The notes under the pieces: model-generated | The model's input: the letters and a program-made list of their open reading frames with translations, nothing else | Told to the model about the DNA's origin: nothing | The model's database searches: none | Origin: Streptomyces angustmyceticus | GTDB lineage: Bacteria > Actinomycetota > Actinomycetes > Streptomycetales > Streptomycetaceae | Assembly (NCBI RefSeq): GCF_019933235.1 | Contig: NZ_CP082945.1 | Span: forward strand, 1 to 64,000 | Reading direction: 5' to 3' | DNA length: 64,000 nt | Made by a program: the position numbers and the translations under genes | Shown here: positions 25,130 to 34,168 of the stretch, piece after piece | Layout: each line of letters starts with the position of its first letter | Numbering within the stretch: position 1 is the first letter of the stretch

Positions 25130-25407
25130 GCAGCCTCCCGGGTGACGATCGCCGGCTGGCCCTGCTCCGCGTGCTTGTAGAACAGCCAGGCCGGCTGCCC
25201 TTCCTCGAAACGGGCCGCGGCCCCGCCCTCCGGCAGCGCCGCCGCCATCGCGATCATCGTCGCGCGCTGCTCGCGCTCCGCGCACGCCTGCAGATACGCC
25301 TTCAGGCACATCTCCACCACGCTCTTGGTGCGGCGCAGCGCGTAGTACGCCAGGAACATCAGCGGGACCGAGATCCCACTCGTCCCCATCCACTCGAGCC
25401 AGGTCAC
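25126..25407 (-). CDS. Small membrane protein, first gene of the sigma operon
   Basis: This 93-residue protein starts at GTG 25407 with GGGAGG ahead. One membrane helix lies at residues of about 10-25 (ISVPLMFLAYYAL), followed by a Cys-containing amphipathic helix (VEMCLKAYLQACAERE) and a short soluble tail. Its stop overlaps the sigma start, so the two are coupled. Single-span proteins beside ECF factors are often anti-sigma anchors, but this one lacks the usual zinc-binding HxxxCxxC motif. The role stays open. Confidence 0.7.
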   Translation of the reverse strand: MTWLEWMGTSGISVPLMFLAYYALRRTKSVVEMCLKAYLQACAEREQRATMIAMAAALPEGGAAARFEEGQPAWLFYKHAEQGQPAIVTREAA

Positions 25408-25436
25408 CAGACCGGCCTCCCATCATCGACTCGTTG

Positions 25437-25458
25437 GTGAGGGCCCTTACGCCCTCAC
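25437..25458. repeat. Hairpin upstream of the sigma operon
   Basis: Perfect 8-bp arms GTGAGGGC (25437-25444) and GCCCTCAC (25451-25458) lie 30 bases before the first operon start. This is a possible operator or leader hairpin. Confidence 0.45.
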
Positions 25459-25800
25459 CTCTTACACGCGCCGAGGGGCCGGAATCCGGATGCCGGAGAC
25501 CAACCTTTTTCCCACGCACCCCAGTTACCTCATCAAAACCCCTCTGACCAGCGAAAACACGAGTCTTCATGCAGGACGGGCAGCCCGCCCATCGGGACTC
25601 CCGCCGATTGCCGGCACCGGTCAACAAGGGGGCGGGCTGCGCATCCGGCGGCTGGCAGGCCCTTGAGGCGCCGGCTCATCTCGGCGGCCCGGACGATTGG
25701 ACGGGTGATGCTGCATCACCTCGATGAGGCAACAACATCAACTTCCCGGCGTTCCCGTCCCGAGCCAAGGGAGATCTGGGCCGGACGGCGACCTCAACAG
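25459..25800. other. Intergenic region between two minus-strand operons
   Basis: No gene is supported. It contains the sigma-operon promoter area, including a relatively A/T-rich CCAACCTTTTTCCC stretch at about 25500, and the tail beyond the small coupled genes. Confidence 0.5.
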
Positions 25801-26013
25801 CTACGACCGAGCTCCGGCGCCCTCCCGCCAGCCGACCAGCGTCACCAATGCGGCGGCTGCGCTGGCAACGGCGGCGACGTAGCCGGCCACTTGCCACACC
25901 CGTACCAGCGACGGGTAGGTCACCGCCAGCATTCCGCAGCCCAGCACCGTCACGGCCAGGGCCGCCGTACGCCAGGAGCGCCGTGCCATCGGCGCATCCG
26001 GCTGCAGGGTCAC
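25801..26013 (-). CDS. Small two-helix membrane protein, translationally coupled
   Basis: This 70-residue protein starts at GTG 26013, which shares bases with the stop of the preceding gene (GTGA). It begins VTLQPDAPMARRSW and then has two membrane helices (about residues 17-35, ALAVTVLGCGMLAV, and 42-62, VAGYVAAVASAAAALVTLV) and ends REGAGARS. It is similar in size and topology to small membrane proteins of Streptomyces plasmids and integrative elements. No family is recognised. The exact stop/start overlap is the best evidence that it is a real gene and not an upstream frameshift product. Confidence 0.6.
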   Translation of the reverse strand: MTLQPDAPMARRSWRTAALAVTVLGCGMLAVTYPSLVRVWQVAGYVAAVASAAAALVTLVGWREGAGARS

Positions 26014-26225
26014 CGGTCCGACCACGGCGTCGAAGCGACCGCGTACGCCGTTGCCGAGCTTCCGTGGGCGATCGCGTAGGCGGTCACCCGGTCCGTGGGC
26101 GGCGGGCCGTCCACGGGCGGCTGGAGGGTGGGCGGTGTGAACGGCGCCGGTACCGGTGCGGGGACCGGCGGGCGCACCAGGGTGGCCGGTGCGGGCGCCT
26201 GATGGCATGTCGGGGTTGTCGTCAT
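26010..26225 (-). CDS. Small Pro-rich protein upstream of a coupled membrane protein
   Basis: This 71-residue protein starts at ATG 26225. The first 45 residues are dominated by Pro, Ala and Val (PPVPAPVPAPFTPP), then comes TDRVTAYAIAHGSSATAYAV. The TAYAIAHG/TAYAVAS pair looks like a short internal repeat. Its stop overlaps the next start. Such proteins occur in streptomycete accessory regions without known function. It is soluble by composition. Confidence 0.55.
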   Translation of the reverse strand: MTTTPTCHQAPAPATLVRPPVPAPVPAPFTPPTLQPPVDGPPPTDRVTAYAIAHGSSATAYAVASTPWSDR

Positions 26226-26566
26226 GTCGGGCTCTCTGGGGCGGGGTGCGCTGTGCGCCGGTGCCGCGCCCCTTTGGCGCGGTCGGGTGCCACCATCCGG
26301 CGTCGGTTCCCCGGATCCAGTTTTCGCGAATCCGCCAAACCCCCATGTCAGAACGCGGTTTGGGGAGAATTCGCGAGCGGTGGATCACAGGGTGCAGCGG
26401 TGCTAAGTGCAGTGGCGAGCAGCACCATGCAGGGGGCGCGGGTTAGCCGCGCAAGCGCAGTGGCGCCGAGAGATTCACCGATCCCACCTCTTCATTCGAT
26501 GGCTACAGCCCTCTTGAGCCCCCGGCAGACGCCGGGGCTGCGTCGTGCTGCCCGAAGGAGACCACC
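26226..26566. other. Divergent control region with an imperfect inverted repeat
   Basis: This region lies between the minus-strand coupled pair and a plus-strand toxin remnant. It holds an inverted repeat: TCGCGAAT at 26324-26331 pairs with ATTCGCGA at 26369-26376, and inside these lie CCAAACCCC and GGTTTGGGG, nearly complementary. This would suit a dimeric repressor. No gene is seen. Confidence 0.5.
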
Positions 26567-26862
26567 GTGTCCACCTTCGAGACCCTCCCCCGCTTCACCA
26601 CCGGCCTCCAGCGCTTCACCCCCGCCAGCGCCGCCGCTTCCACCGCGTCGTCCTCGACTCCTTCGTCCCCGATCTGCGTACCGGACTGTTCCGCCCCGGC
26701 CTGCGCATCAAGGGCGTGCGCGCCACATCCGGCGTCTACGAACTCACCTGGGCACAGAACGGCCGCGCGACATGGCAATACGGCCAGGAGAAGGCGTTCG
26801 GCATCTTCTCTGAGCTACGAGTGGACGAGCGCCGGCACGCTCCTGCATATGGTCGACAATGA
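26567..26862 (+). pseudogene. RelE/ParE-type mRNA interferase toxin gene, frameshifted
   Basis: It starts at GTG 26567 behind AAGGAGA and reads STFETLPRFTTGLQRFTPAS. At about 26630 the conserved continuation shifts frame and reads FHRVVLDSFVPDLRTG, FRPGLRIKGV and VYELTWAQNGRATWQYG. This matches the RelE-like toxins of Streptomyces (LRVKGVxG...YEMTWAPDGRATFxYG). The frame ends at about 26862 without the usual C-terminal His/Arg motif, so the gene is dead or truncated. No antitoxin gene is seen beside it; the next gene overlaps its end. Confidence 0.55.
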
Positions 26863-27460
26863 GCGCATGGACGTCCCTGAGCTGCTCGAATCAGCCTCCC
26901 TGCTGGTCCCGGAAGAGACCGCCACCGAGAACGACATCACAGTGCGAGACGTCTGGGACTACCTCGCCCATGACGAGTGGGAGATCGCTCTGGGTCTGCT
27001 GGAGGAACTCGGGGACGGTCGCTCGATCCCTCTGGCGTTCTGGGAGAAGCTCGCCGAAGCGGCTGAGCAGCTCCGACTGGAGCGGAGCGCGGCCTGGTGC
27101 CATTGGCGGTGCGCCGAGATCCGCAACGGTGTGATCCGGGCAGAGCTGACGCTGAGCCCTGCCGGTGAGGGCCGACGCACGACACCAACCTCCGGCGCCG
27201 GGGTTCTGCGACCCATGTGGGACATCGGACACCTCTCGCCCACCGGTGAACGTGCGGTCAGCATCGCCGCGCTCTGGGTTGAGAACATGCCCACTCTGGA
27301 GCCCGGCGGGCAGGCCACGGTTCGCCTCGTACCCCTCACCCCCTCCCACTGGACGCACGTTCAACCCGGCCAGCAGATCACCATGCACGAGGACCCGACC
27401 ATCGCCGGGACCGCAGTCGTTCTGGAGGTTCATCGCCCTGCACCCGTGCCCAGACAGTGA
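26849..27460 (+). CDS. Hypothetical protein with EF-Tu domain III-like C-terminus
   Basis: This 203-residue protein starts at ATG 26849 or 26867; no strong ribosome site distinguishes them. The N-terminal 100 residues form a helical domain (VWDYLAHDEWEIALGLLEEL, then PLAFWEKLAEAAEQL) with many Trp. The last 60 residues (WVENMPTLEPGGQATVRL, HVQPGQQITMHEDPTIAGTA) have the strand order of an EF-Tu C-terminal beta barrel. No GTPase motifs are present. Similar proteins recur in Streptomyces accessory regions; their function is unknown. The domain likeness is judged by eye. Confidence 0.75.
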   Translation: MVDNERMDVPELLESASLLVPEETATENDITVRDVWDYLAHDEWEIALGLLEELGDGRSIPLAFWEKLAEAAEQLRLERSAAWCHWRCAEIRNGVIRAELTLSPAGEGRRTTPTSGAGVLRPMWDIGHLSPTGERAVSIAALWVENMPTLEPGGQATVRLVPLTPSHWTHVQPGQQITMHEDPTIAGTAVVLEVHRPAPVPRQ

Positions 27461-27691
27461 CGTGGCCGGGCACTCGCGGCACGACGCCGATAGGTGTCCC
27501 CCAAAAGCTCCAGGGGCGGCTACTTGGTGGTTTCGCTGGTGCGCGCGGTGAGCTGGGAGAGGCCGGGTAGGCACAGGAAGACGTTGGTTCAGTCAACACG
27601 CCCGCCACATCGTCCGGCGCCGATCGGCACCCACACCATCCTCACCGGCCCCTGACCGGGCCACCCTGTGGGTCACGGGTGACGAGCACCG

Positions 27692-27907
27692 TCAGTCCGT
27701 CGTGCGGGAGTTGCGGCGGTCGATGCCGACCCAGGTCGCGGCCGTGGCCGCAGTGGTGACCACGGCAAAAGTGCCGAGGTTGCCGCCGGAGAACATCTGC
27801 TCGTCGTAGAGGCCGGCCCGGACGGGCACGGAGACGGCGAAGGAGAGGGCTCCCCAGCCCAGGCCTGCTAAGACTGCTTTCGTCACAGTGGCTGATCGCC
27901 CGTTCAT
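27692..27907 (-). CDS. Small two-helix membrane protein
   Basis: This 71-residue protein starts at ATG 27907 with AAAGGAA upstream. Two apolar segments lie at residues of about 8-27 (VTKAVLAGLGWGALSFAVSV) and 44-61 (LGTFAVVTTAATAATWVG), joined by a short loop with YDEQMFSGGN. The charged end RRNSRTTD is probably cytoplasmic. No family is recognised. It stands alone, upstream of a G-rich non-coding region. Confidence 0.65.
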   Translation of the reverse strand: MNGRSATVTKAVLAGLGWGALSFAVSVPVRAGLYDEQMFSGGNLGTFAVVTTAATAATWVGIDRRNSRTTD

Positions 27908-28517
27908 GTCAGTTCCTTTCGCGTAGTGGTGCTCTGCTGCGGCAGGCGCAGGTCCGGGTCCGGCAGGCCGGTGAGCAGGTCCGTTCGACCTCGGCCTGGC
28001 ACTCTTTTCTGGCCGCCTTCACGAGGACGGTTCCCAGGCGGGCCGGGGTGTATCCGGAAGGCGTCGGAAGCCGGTGTCGCCCGTGTTGTTCGGGGCGCGC
28101 GGCTTTCGTCGGCGGTCCGCCCACCGGACGCCGTTCGCCATGGGGCCGGAAGGTGATCGGCCCTCCGGGGCGCGGCTCCGTGACTGTGACGTCGGCTGCG
28201 CCGGGCGGTGCTTCGCGAGTGGCGCAGCGGCTTTGACGAGGTGCGGCCCGGCTTCGCGACGCAGCACGGCGCGCGGTGCGGCGCGGTGCCGGTGCGGCAC
28301 GGCGCTGGGGTGCGCGCCGGTTGCGCTGCGGTGTGGCGCGGCAGGGTCCGCTGCGGTGTGGCGGGGTGTGGCGACGGTCGGCATCGTGTCGGGGAAGGGC
28401 GGGCGTTGGTGGGACTGTCGGTGGTCCATAGGTGAGGTGTCGGTGGCCGCTGGAACTGTGGGCCGTGCTGCCCAGCCGGGCAGCCGCACGTCCTTCAGCG
28501 CAAGGGAGCTCATCGCC
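27908..28517. other. G-rich region without a gene
   Basis: Long frames here lack codon bias. At 28200-28380 the sequence is a run of GCGG/GTGG-type blocks. One 15-base unit (CGCTGCGGTGTGGCG) occurs exactly at 28324 and again at 28349. The end of the stretch must hold the promoter of the dehydrogenase gene. Confidence 0.55.
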
Positions 28518-29504
28518 ATGGTGTCCACCTCCACCGCCCCGTCCTGGGATGTCCGACGGTTGCCGCGCGCCGACGGCCGTGTCGTCCTGGTCACCGGCGG
28601 CAACGCCGGCATCGGGTACTTCGTCGCGGAGCAGTTGTCGGCCACCGGGGCGACCGTCGTACTCGGCAGCCGCAACGGCGCCAAGGCCGAGGCCGCCATG
28701 GCCTCGATCCGGACGCGGGTCCCCGGCGCACGGGTGCGGGCCGTACGGCTCGACCTCGCCGGCCTCTCCTCGCTCGCCGCGACGGTGGCATCCCTGGACG
28801 TGGCGTGCCTCGACGCGGTGGTCCTCAACGCCGGCGTCGCCCTCGACAACCCACCGCGCAGGGAGACCGGAGACGGTCACGAGCTCATGTTCGCCACGAA
28901 CCACCTCGGGCACTTCGCGCTGACCCAGCGGCTGATGCCCCTGCTCTCAGCCGCGCCGGCCGCCCGCGTGGTGACCATGGGCAGCTTCGCGGCGAAGTCG
29001 GAGCGGCTCGACCCGGACGACCTTCACTCCCGCCTGGACTACCGGCCCAAGCGCACCTACGCGCGCTCCAAGCTGGCGCAGATGCACTTCGGGCTCGAAC
29101 TCGACCGCCGCCTGCGCGCCGTCGGCAGCACCGTGGCCAGCGTGGTGGTCCATCCCGGCGGCGCGCTGGACTCCCTCACCCCCTCACGGCCACCGCTGCC
29201 TGTGCGGACCACCGGCGCGCGACTGCGCGCCGCGCCGGCGGCCTTCCTCGTCCAGGGCAAGCATGCCGGCGCATGGCCCGCGGTCCGGGCGGTCCTCGAC
29301 CCGGCGGTGAGGGGTGGCCAGTTGTGGGGACCGCGTGTCTTCGGCCTGCGTGGAGCACCTCGACGTGAACCGGTGTGGAAGCACCTCACCGATACCTCCA
29401 CCGCGGCACGCTTGTGGGACACAAGCTGTCATCTGACCGGCCTCGACCTCCACCTCGACCATGACCTCGGGACCACGACACCCGGACAGCCCCGTAGCGG
29501 ATGA
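28518..29504 (+). CDS. Short-chain dehydrogenase/reductase, retinol dehydrogenase-like
   Basis: This 328-residue NAD(P)-dependent oxidoreductase starts at ATG 28518 with AAGGGAG at 28502-28508. The Rossmann fold shows TGGNAGIG (about residues 27-34), DLAGLSS for the adenine site, NAGV at about 96, and the active-site pair Tyr and Lys in YARSK (about 178-182) after a Ser in MGSFA. The C-terminal 70 residues (WGPRVFGLRG...) follow the pattern of the long retinol-dehydrogenase-like SDR group. The substrate cannot be read from sequence. The gene is monocistronic. Confidence 0.9.
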   Translation: MVSTSTAPSWDVRRLPRADGRVVLVTGGNAGIGYFVAEQLSATGATVVLGSRNGAKAEAAMASIRTRVPGARVRAVRLDLAGLSSLAATVASLDVACLDAVVLNAGVALDNPPRRETGDGHELMFATNHLGHFALTQRLMPLLSAAPAARVVTMGSFAAKSERLDPDDLHSRLDYRPKRTYARSKLAQMHFGLELDRRLRAVGSTVASVVVHPGGALDSLTPSRPPLPVRTTGARLRAAPAAFLVQGKHAGAWPAVRAVLDPAVRGGQLWGPRVFGLRGAPRREPVWKHLTDTSTAARLWDTSCHLTGLDLHLDHDLGTTTPGQPRSG

Positions 29505-30193
29505 CTGCCGCACAACAGCCCGGCCGGTCAGCCGACAACGGCCCACGAACGCAACCACCCTGCCTTCAGCACCCCGGCCGGTCACCTCCGCACACTCGCC
29601 ACAGCCCCTGCACCGGGACCGGGCAGGCAAGAAGGCAGGCAGGCAGGCAGCGACAGACCAGCCGGCGAACACCACATCGGCGAACGCAGCGCCGAGGAAG
29701 ACAGGCAGCCACGCCGGCGATGATGCTCACGAGCATGTCGGCCACGTCACCGTGCCCCACACCGGGCTCCATTCCGACGGACAAGGCACCTGGCGGTGTC
29801 GGCGCAGGAGGGCGGAGCGCCACGGCCGCCCCCGGGATACCGCCTCAACCAGCGCCGGACCGGCAGCGGACGACAGCAGTCACCCGCGACAGGCACAGCG
29901 CCGCTCGCAGCCCGAACGCGTCAGGGAGCTGCTCCAGGCGGTCCGGCGAGGGGTGCAGCGGGATCGGGCTAACCCTGCGGGACCGTGCTCAGACGCTGGC
30001 CCCTGCACCCTCGCCCTCCCTGCGCCGCGTCCAAGACGTACGTGTCAGCCGCATCCTGACAGGCACTCCGGGCACTTCGCCTTGCATCCCACGAGACGTA
30101 GCACACCGTCGTTCGACGCACCGAGGACTTACTCGCAGCTTCCACAGCCGACGCCCTTCACCGAGTCACTCCCGACAGCGACGCCAGACCCCA
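29505..30193. other. Intergenic region with a GGCA microsatellite
   Basis: There is no supported gene; both strands show long but unbiased frames. A short tandem tract of GGCA units (GGCAGGCAGGCAGGCAG) lies at about 29634-29650. The right end includes the area after the LysR stop. Confidence 0.5.
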
Positions 30194-31090
30194 TCATCCG
30201 GGCCAGTGCTCCTGCAAGGTGCGGACGGTCTCGGCGATCGCCGGGCGCCGGCCTGCCCTGGCTCGCCACAACGCGTACAGCCGCCGTACCGGCGCCGGTT
30301 CCAGCGCAACCTCCACCACCCCGGCGGGCAGCGGGCCGCGGCCCAGACGGGGAACGAGGCAGATGCCCAGGCCGGCGGCGACGAGCGCCACCAACGTGGG
30401 GTTCTCGTCCGCCTGGTGGACGATCTGGGGCTCGTGTCCGGCCGTCCGCAGCGTCCGCACCAGCCATTCGTGGCACACCCGTCCCGGTGGCTGGCACACC
30501 CACCGCTCACCGCCGAGGTCCTCGCGCCGCACCGACTCCCGCCCCGCGAAGGGGTGCCCCTGCGGCAGCAGCAGCGTGCACCGGTCCTGCCCGATCAGCG
30601 CATGCTCCACCCCCGGCGGCAGCGTCAGCGGCGCGATGTCCCAGTCATGGACCACGCTCACGTCGACCGCGCCCTTGGCCACCATGTCGACAGACATGTG
30701 TGGGTCCACCTCCCTGAGCCGCGCGTCCATCGCCGGATGCCGTAGAGCCAGGTCGGCGAGGACCTCGGGCAACAGTCCCCGCGCCGCCGACGCGAAGGCG
30801 GCGACGGTGAGCCGCCCGGCCGGTTTCCCGCGCCGCTGGTCCAACTCGGTCTCCGCCCGCTCCAGGCAGGCCAGCACCTCGTCCGCGAGGGCGACGAGGT
30901 GATGCGCCTCGGGGGTCAGCCGGACGCCACGTCCCGCACGCTCGAGCAGCACGGCCCTGGTCTCCCGCTCCAGCTTGGAGATCTGCTGGGACACCGCGGA
31001 CGGCGTGAAGCCCAGAGCGGAGGCGGCGGCGCCGACGCTGCCGTGCACGGAGACGGCGTGCAGGGCTCGCAGGCGCTGAAGGTCGAGCAC
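30194..31090 (-). CDS. LysR-family transcriptional regulator
   Basis: This 298-residue regulator starts at GTG 31090 behind GGGAGG, so the protein begins VLDLQRLRALHAV. The winged helix-turn-helix is at residues of about 3-60 (GSVGAAASALGFTPSAVSQQISKLERE in two parts). The LysR substrate-binding domain follows (RLTVAAFASAARGLLPEVL, about 90-110). It lies divergent from an EamA-family transporter, with starts 103 bases apart, so it probably controls that gene and itself from the shared region. The ligand is unknown. Confidence 0.92.
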   Translation of the reverse strand: MLDLQRLRALHAVSVHGSVGAAASALGFTPSAVSQQISKLERETRAVLLERAGRGVRLTPEAHHLVALADEVLACLERAETELDQRRGKPAGRLTVAAFASAARGLLPEVLADLALRHPAMDARLREVDPHMSVDMVAKGAVDVSVVHDWDIAPLTLPPGVEHALIGQDRCTLLLPQGHPFAGRESVRREDLGGERWVCQPPGRVCHEWLVRTLRTAGHEPQIVHQADENPTLVALVAAGLGICLVPRLGRGPLPAGVVEVALEPAPVRRLYALWRARAGRRPAIAETVRTLQEHWPG

Positions 31091-31193
31091 GGGAGCCTCC
31101 CTCACGAGCGAAGCGACTGATGAGCGTTGCTTCATCCCACCATGCAGCAATCATCGCTGGTGCTTCATGGTCTGCGGCTGTGATCCTCGACCC

Positions 31194-32117
31194 ATGCGAC
31201 CTGCACACCTCGCCCTCGCCGTCCTCGTCGCCGCCGTCTGGGGCGTCAACTTCACCGTCGTCGAGATCGGCCTCAGCCACTTCCCGCCCCTGCTCTTCTC
31301 CGCCCTGCGCTTCCTCACGGCCGCGATCCCCGCGGTGTTCCTGGTACGCCGCCCGGTCGCGTGGAAGTGGATCGTGGGGGTCGGACTGGTCCTGGGCGTG
31401 GCCAAGTTCGGGCTGCTGTTCGTCGCGATGGACACCGGGATGCCGGCCGGCCTCTCCTCCTTGGTCCTCCAGGCACAGGCGGTGTTCACGGCCGTCATCG
31501 CCTTCGTCGTCCTGGGAGAACGCCCCTCACTGCTGGGCGGGTTGGGCATGGCCGTGGCCCTGGCCGGGATCGCCGTCGCGGCGGTCGACGAGGACACGTC
31601 CGGCGGACCGCTCGGTGCGTTCGCCCTGTGCGTCGCAGCCGCGGCCTGCTGGGGTGCCTCGAACGTCTTGACCCGCAAGGCCGCCCCGCCGGACGCGTTG
31701 GGCTTCATGGTCTGGGTCAGCACGATCCCGGTACTGCCGCTGCTGGCCCTCTCGGTTCTGTTCGAGGGCCCATCGCGCGACGTGGCGGCGCTGCGCACCC
31801 TCGACTGGCAAGGCGCGGGCACCGTCCTCTACGTCGCCTGGATCACGACCGTCTTCGGCTTCGGCGCCTGGGGCTGGCTGCTACGCCGCCACCCGGCGTC
31901 CACGGTGGCCCCCTTCTCCCTCCTCGTCCCGGTCTTCGGAATGTCGTCGGCGGCGCTCTTCCTGGGCGAGCCCGTCAGCGCACTGCGCTGGTGTGCGGCG
32001 GTTCTGCTCGTCGGCGGCGTCGCCCTGACCTCGCTGGCACCCCGCCATACGCCGCCGGCACCCGCAGCGCGCCCCGCGAACCACCCGGCGCAGAAGGCCG
32101 CCGTCAGCCGACCATGA
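31194..32117 (+). CDS. EamA (DMT superfamily) membrane transporter
   Basis: This 307-residue inner-membrane protein starts at ATG 31194. Ten membrane helices are evident as two EamA halves. The first begins LALAVLVAAVWGVNF, a classic EamA opening; the second begins near residue 140 (FALCVAAAACWGASNVL). The C-terminus is Pro/Ala-rich. Relatives export metabolites or amino acids of the YedA/RhaT type. Control by the divergent LysR regulator is likely. The substrate is unknown. Confidence 0.9.
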   Translation: MRPAHLALAVLVAAVWGVNFTVVEIGLSHFPPLLFSALRFLTAAIPAVFLVRRPVAWKWIVGVGLVLGVAKFGLLFVAMDTGMPAGLSSLVLQAQAVFTAVIAFVVLGERPSLLGGLGMAVALAGIAVAAVDEDTSGGPLGAFALCVAAAACWGASNVLTRKAAPPDALGFMVWVSTIPVLPLLALSVLFEGPSRDVAALRTLDWQGAGTVLYVAWITTVFGFGAWGWLLRRHPASTVAPFSLLVPVFGMSSAALFLGEPVSALRWCAAVLLVGGVALTSLAPRHTPPAPAARPANHPAQKAAVSRP

Positions 32118-32362
<245 letters not shown>

Positions 32363-32800
32363 ATGTCTCACTCCTGGCCCAGCCACCTTGAGGTGGGAGC
32401 GGTCCGCTTCGCCCGGCCGACCGCGAAGTACGACGATGTTCTGGTCTTCTACCGAGACGTCCTCGGGTTGCCGGTACTCGCCCAATGGCGTGGCCACCAC
32501 GGCTACGACGGCGTCGTCATCGGTCTGCCGGACACCTCGGTGCACATGGAGCTCCTGCAGCACGGCGACCCGCCCCTCATCCCCGAGCGGCATCCGGAGA
32601 ACCAGTTGGTGCTCTACCTCCGCGGCCCCGAAGCCGTCGCCGTCGCCGCCCGGCGGCTCGCCGAGCACGGGCACAGCCCAGTGCCCGCCGCGAACCCCTA
32701 CTGGCCGGAACGCGGCGCCGTCCTCTTCGAGGACCCGGACGGCTGGCTGGTCGTACTGGCCCCCTGGGTCTTCGGCGAACAATCCCCACCCGCCGGCTGA
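32363..32800 (+). CDS. VOC (glyoxalase/bleomycin resistance) superfamily protein
   Basis: This 145-residue protein starts at ATG 32363. It has the two beta-alpha-beta-beta-beta modules of the vicinal oxygen chelate fold: YRDVLGLPVLAQW in the first and RLAEHGHSPVP, ending with FEDPDGWLVVLAPW, in the second. Metal ligand candidates are His in VHMELL and Glu in FEDPDGW. Members act as lyases, isomerases, dioxygenases or drug-binding proteins; nothing shows which this is. It is monocistronic. Confidence 0.85.
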   Translation: MSHSWPSHLEVGAVRFARPTAKYDDVLVFYRDVLGLPVLAQWRGHHGYDGVVIGLPDTSVHMELLQHGDPPLIPERHPENQLVLYLRGPEAVAVAARRLAEHGHSPVPAANPYWPERGAVLFEDPDGWLVVLAPWVFGEQSPPAG

Positions 32801-33440
32801 ACGAAGAAGCACAAGCCCCCGCCCGAATACCACGCCACGACGCCGGACCGACCACGACACGCAGCGGCTGCCACACTCCGACACCCCATCCAACGACGGC
32901 CAATCGACAGCTCCCTGCCGCGCGCCGGCTCGCACCGACAAAATCGGCGCGCGCAACGCCCCTCGATCGTCGAGCCCTCTCCTCCGGCCCCCGCAGCAGA
33001 CCAGTCCGGTCCGCCACTGTCCGGCGTGGGGTAGCCCTTCCGCCCGGGTGTTGGAACAGGACGGCGGCGGGAGCAAGGCCACCGACCGGCGGTGGGCACT
33101 CAGCATGACCGACCGGCCCGCGGCAAAGTCCCCCCGCCGGCCAGGGATCCGGAACGGGCAACTGTGCCCTGGATGTGCGCAGCACACAGCGATCCAGGTC
33201 CGCTTCCGCCTGCTCCACCGGAGTGTTGTCGGGACGTCGGGCGAAGGCACGGTGTCACTGATCACCCTCTGGCCGCACACCACCCAGATCAGCGCCGGCG
33301 AGTTCACCGGCAAGACGACCATGGACCTACTGGTGCGGTGGCCGGACGGCGAAGCCCCCTCGCTCCGGGTGTCGACACAGCCGGACCCCACGGCGAGAGC
33401 AACGTCCGTCCGCAGAAGTCCTACTCGCCGCTCTCCGCGG
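32801..33440. other. Intergenic region with faint coding remnant
   Basis: No full gene is supported. On the plus strand at about 33250-33370 a short run with strong third-position bias (VSLITLWPHTTQISAGEF, then LLVRWPDGEAPSLRV) stands out and then loses its frame. It may be the remains of a gene lost by deletion. Confidence 0.4.
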
Positions 33441-33938
33441 TCATTGCGGTAGGCCAAACGCGGCCGCCCGGCGGAAGGCGTCGCCGCATGTGTGGCAGGA
33501 CATGGGCGTGTGTTCGGCGAGGACGATCAGTGCATGGCGCACTTCCCTGCTCAGCTGGAAGAGCTTGCGGGCGGCGTGCCCGCCCTCGTAGACGGACAAG
33601 CGGAAGAGGCTGACAGCCTGTTCGTCGTGGTCGTCGGTGAAGGTGTGCGGGAGCCCGGCGAGCAGTTCGAAGTCACGCTTGCCGGTGGCCGCGTCGGCTA
33701 CAGTCCGCAGCGGCAGGGCGTCGAGTTCCGTGGCCGGCATGGAGGCATCGGTCGCGACGGCATGGACGGCCAGGGACGCGAAGACCTCGATCAGCCGTTC
33801 GCCCGCCACCGTGGTGATGCCCCAGGTCCGCAGGTTCTCGTGGCGATCGGCCTGCCGACCCGGTTCCTGGTCCACCAGCGGCAACAGAACACGGCCCAGA
33901 TGAGCACAACGACGCCACAGCAAGTCGGAATCCAGCAT
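33441..33938 (-). CDS. Hypothetical soluble protein with C-terminal CxxC
   Basis: This 165-residue protein starts at ATG 33938 with AGAGAGGAA upstream. It is helical and rich in Arg, Glu, His and Leu. It carries AGLPHTFTDDHDEQAV (about residues 98-113) and ends with LAEHTPMSCHTCGDAFRRAA, where CHTC could bind metal or act in redox. There is no signal peptide or membrane helix. No family is recognised. Coding bias and ribosome site support a real gene. Confidence 0.6.
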   Translation of the reverse strand: MLDSDLLWRRCAHLGRVLLPLVDQEPGRQADRHENLRTWGITTVAGERLIEVFASLAVHAVATDASMPATELDALPLRTVADAATGKRDFELLAGLPHTFTDDHDEQAVSLFRLSVYEGGHAARKLFQLSREVRHALIVLAEHTPMSCHTCGDAFRRAAAFGLPQ

Positions 33939-34168
33939 CAAGGTCGTTCCTCTCTCCGGAGAGTGGAGGGCTGCGGCCGAGACGCCATCGGACAGCCCTT
34001 TAAGGGGGCGCCCGGGACAGGTTGAATACCGTCCTTGCCAACGCCTACGCCAACGCCTACGTGAATTCGCGAACGGCCACGTTGCCGCTCCGCATAGCCG
34101 GTCGGCCTGAGGGCCGCGGTGAGGCAGATTCGTGCCGTACTTTTCCGCACTCGCTCGCCATCTCACGT
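33939..34168. other. Gap with a short direct repeat
   Basis: CAACGCCTACG occurs twice in tandem at about 34038-34060. No gene or clear terminator is seen. Confidence 0.4.

Noticed and set aside
27908..28517. An N-terminal extension of the SDR protein back to 28074
   Set aside because: The extension is Gly/Arg/Ala-rich without SDR likeness, and a good ribosome site precedes ATG 28518.
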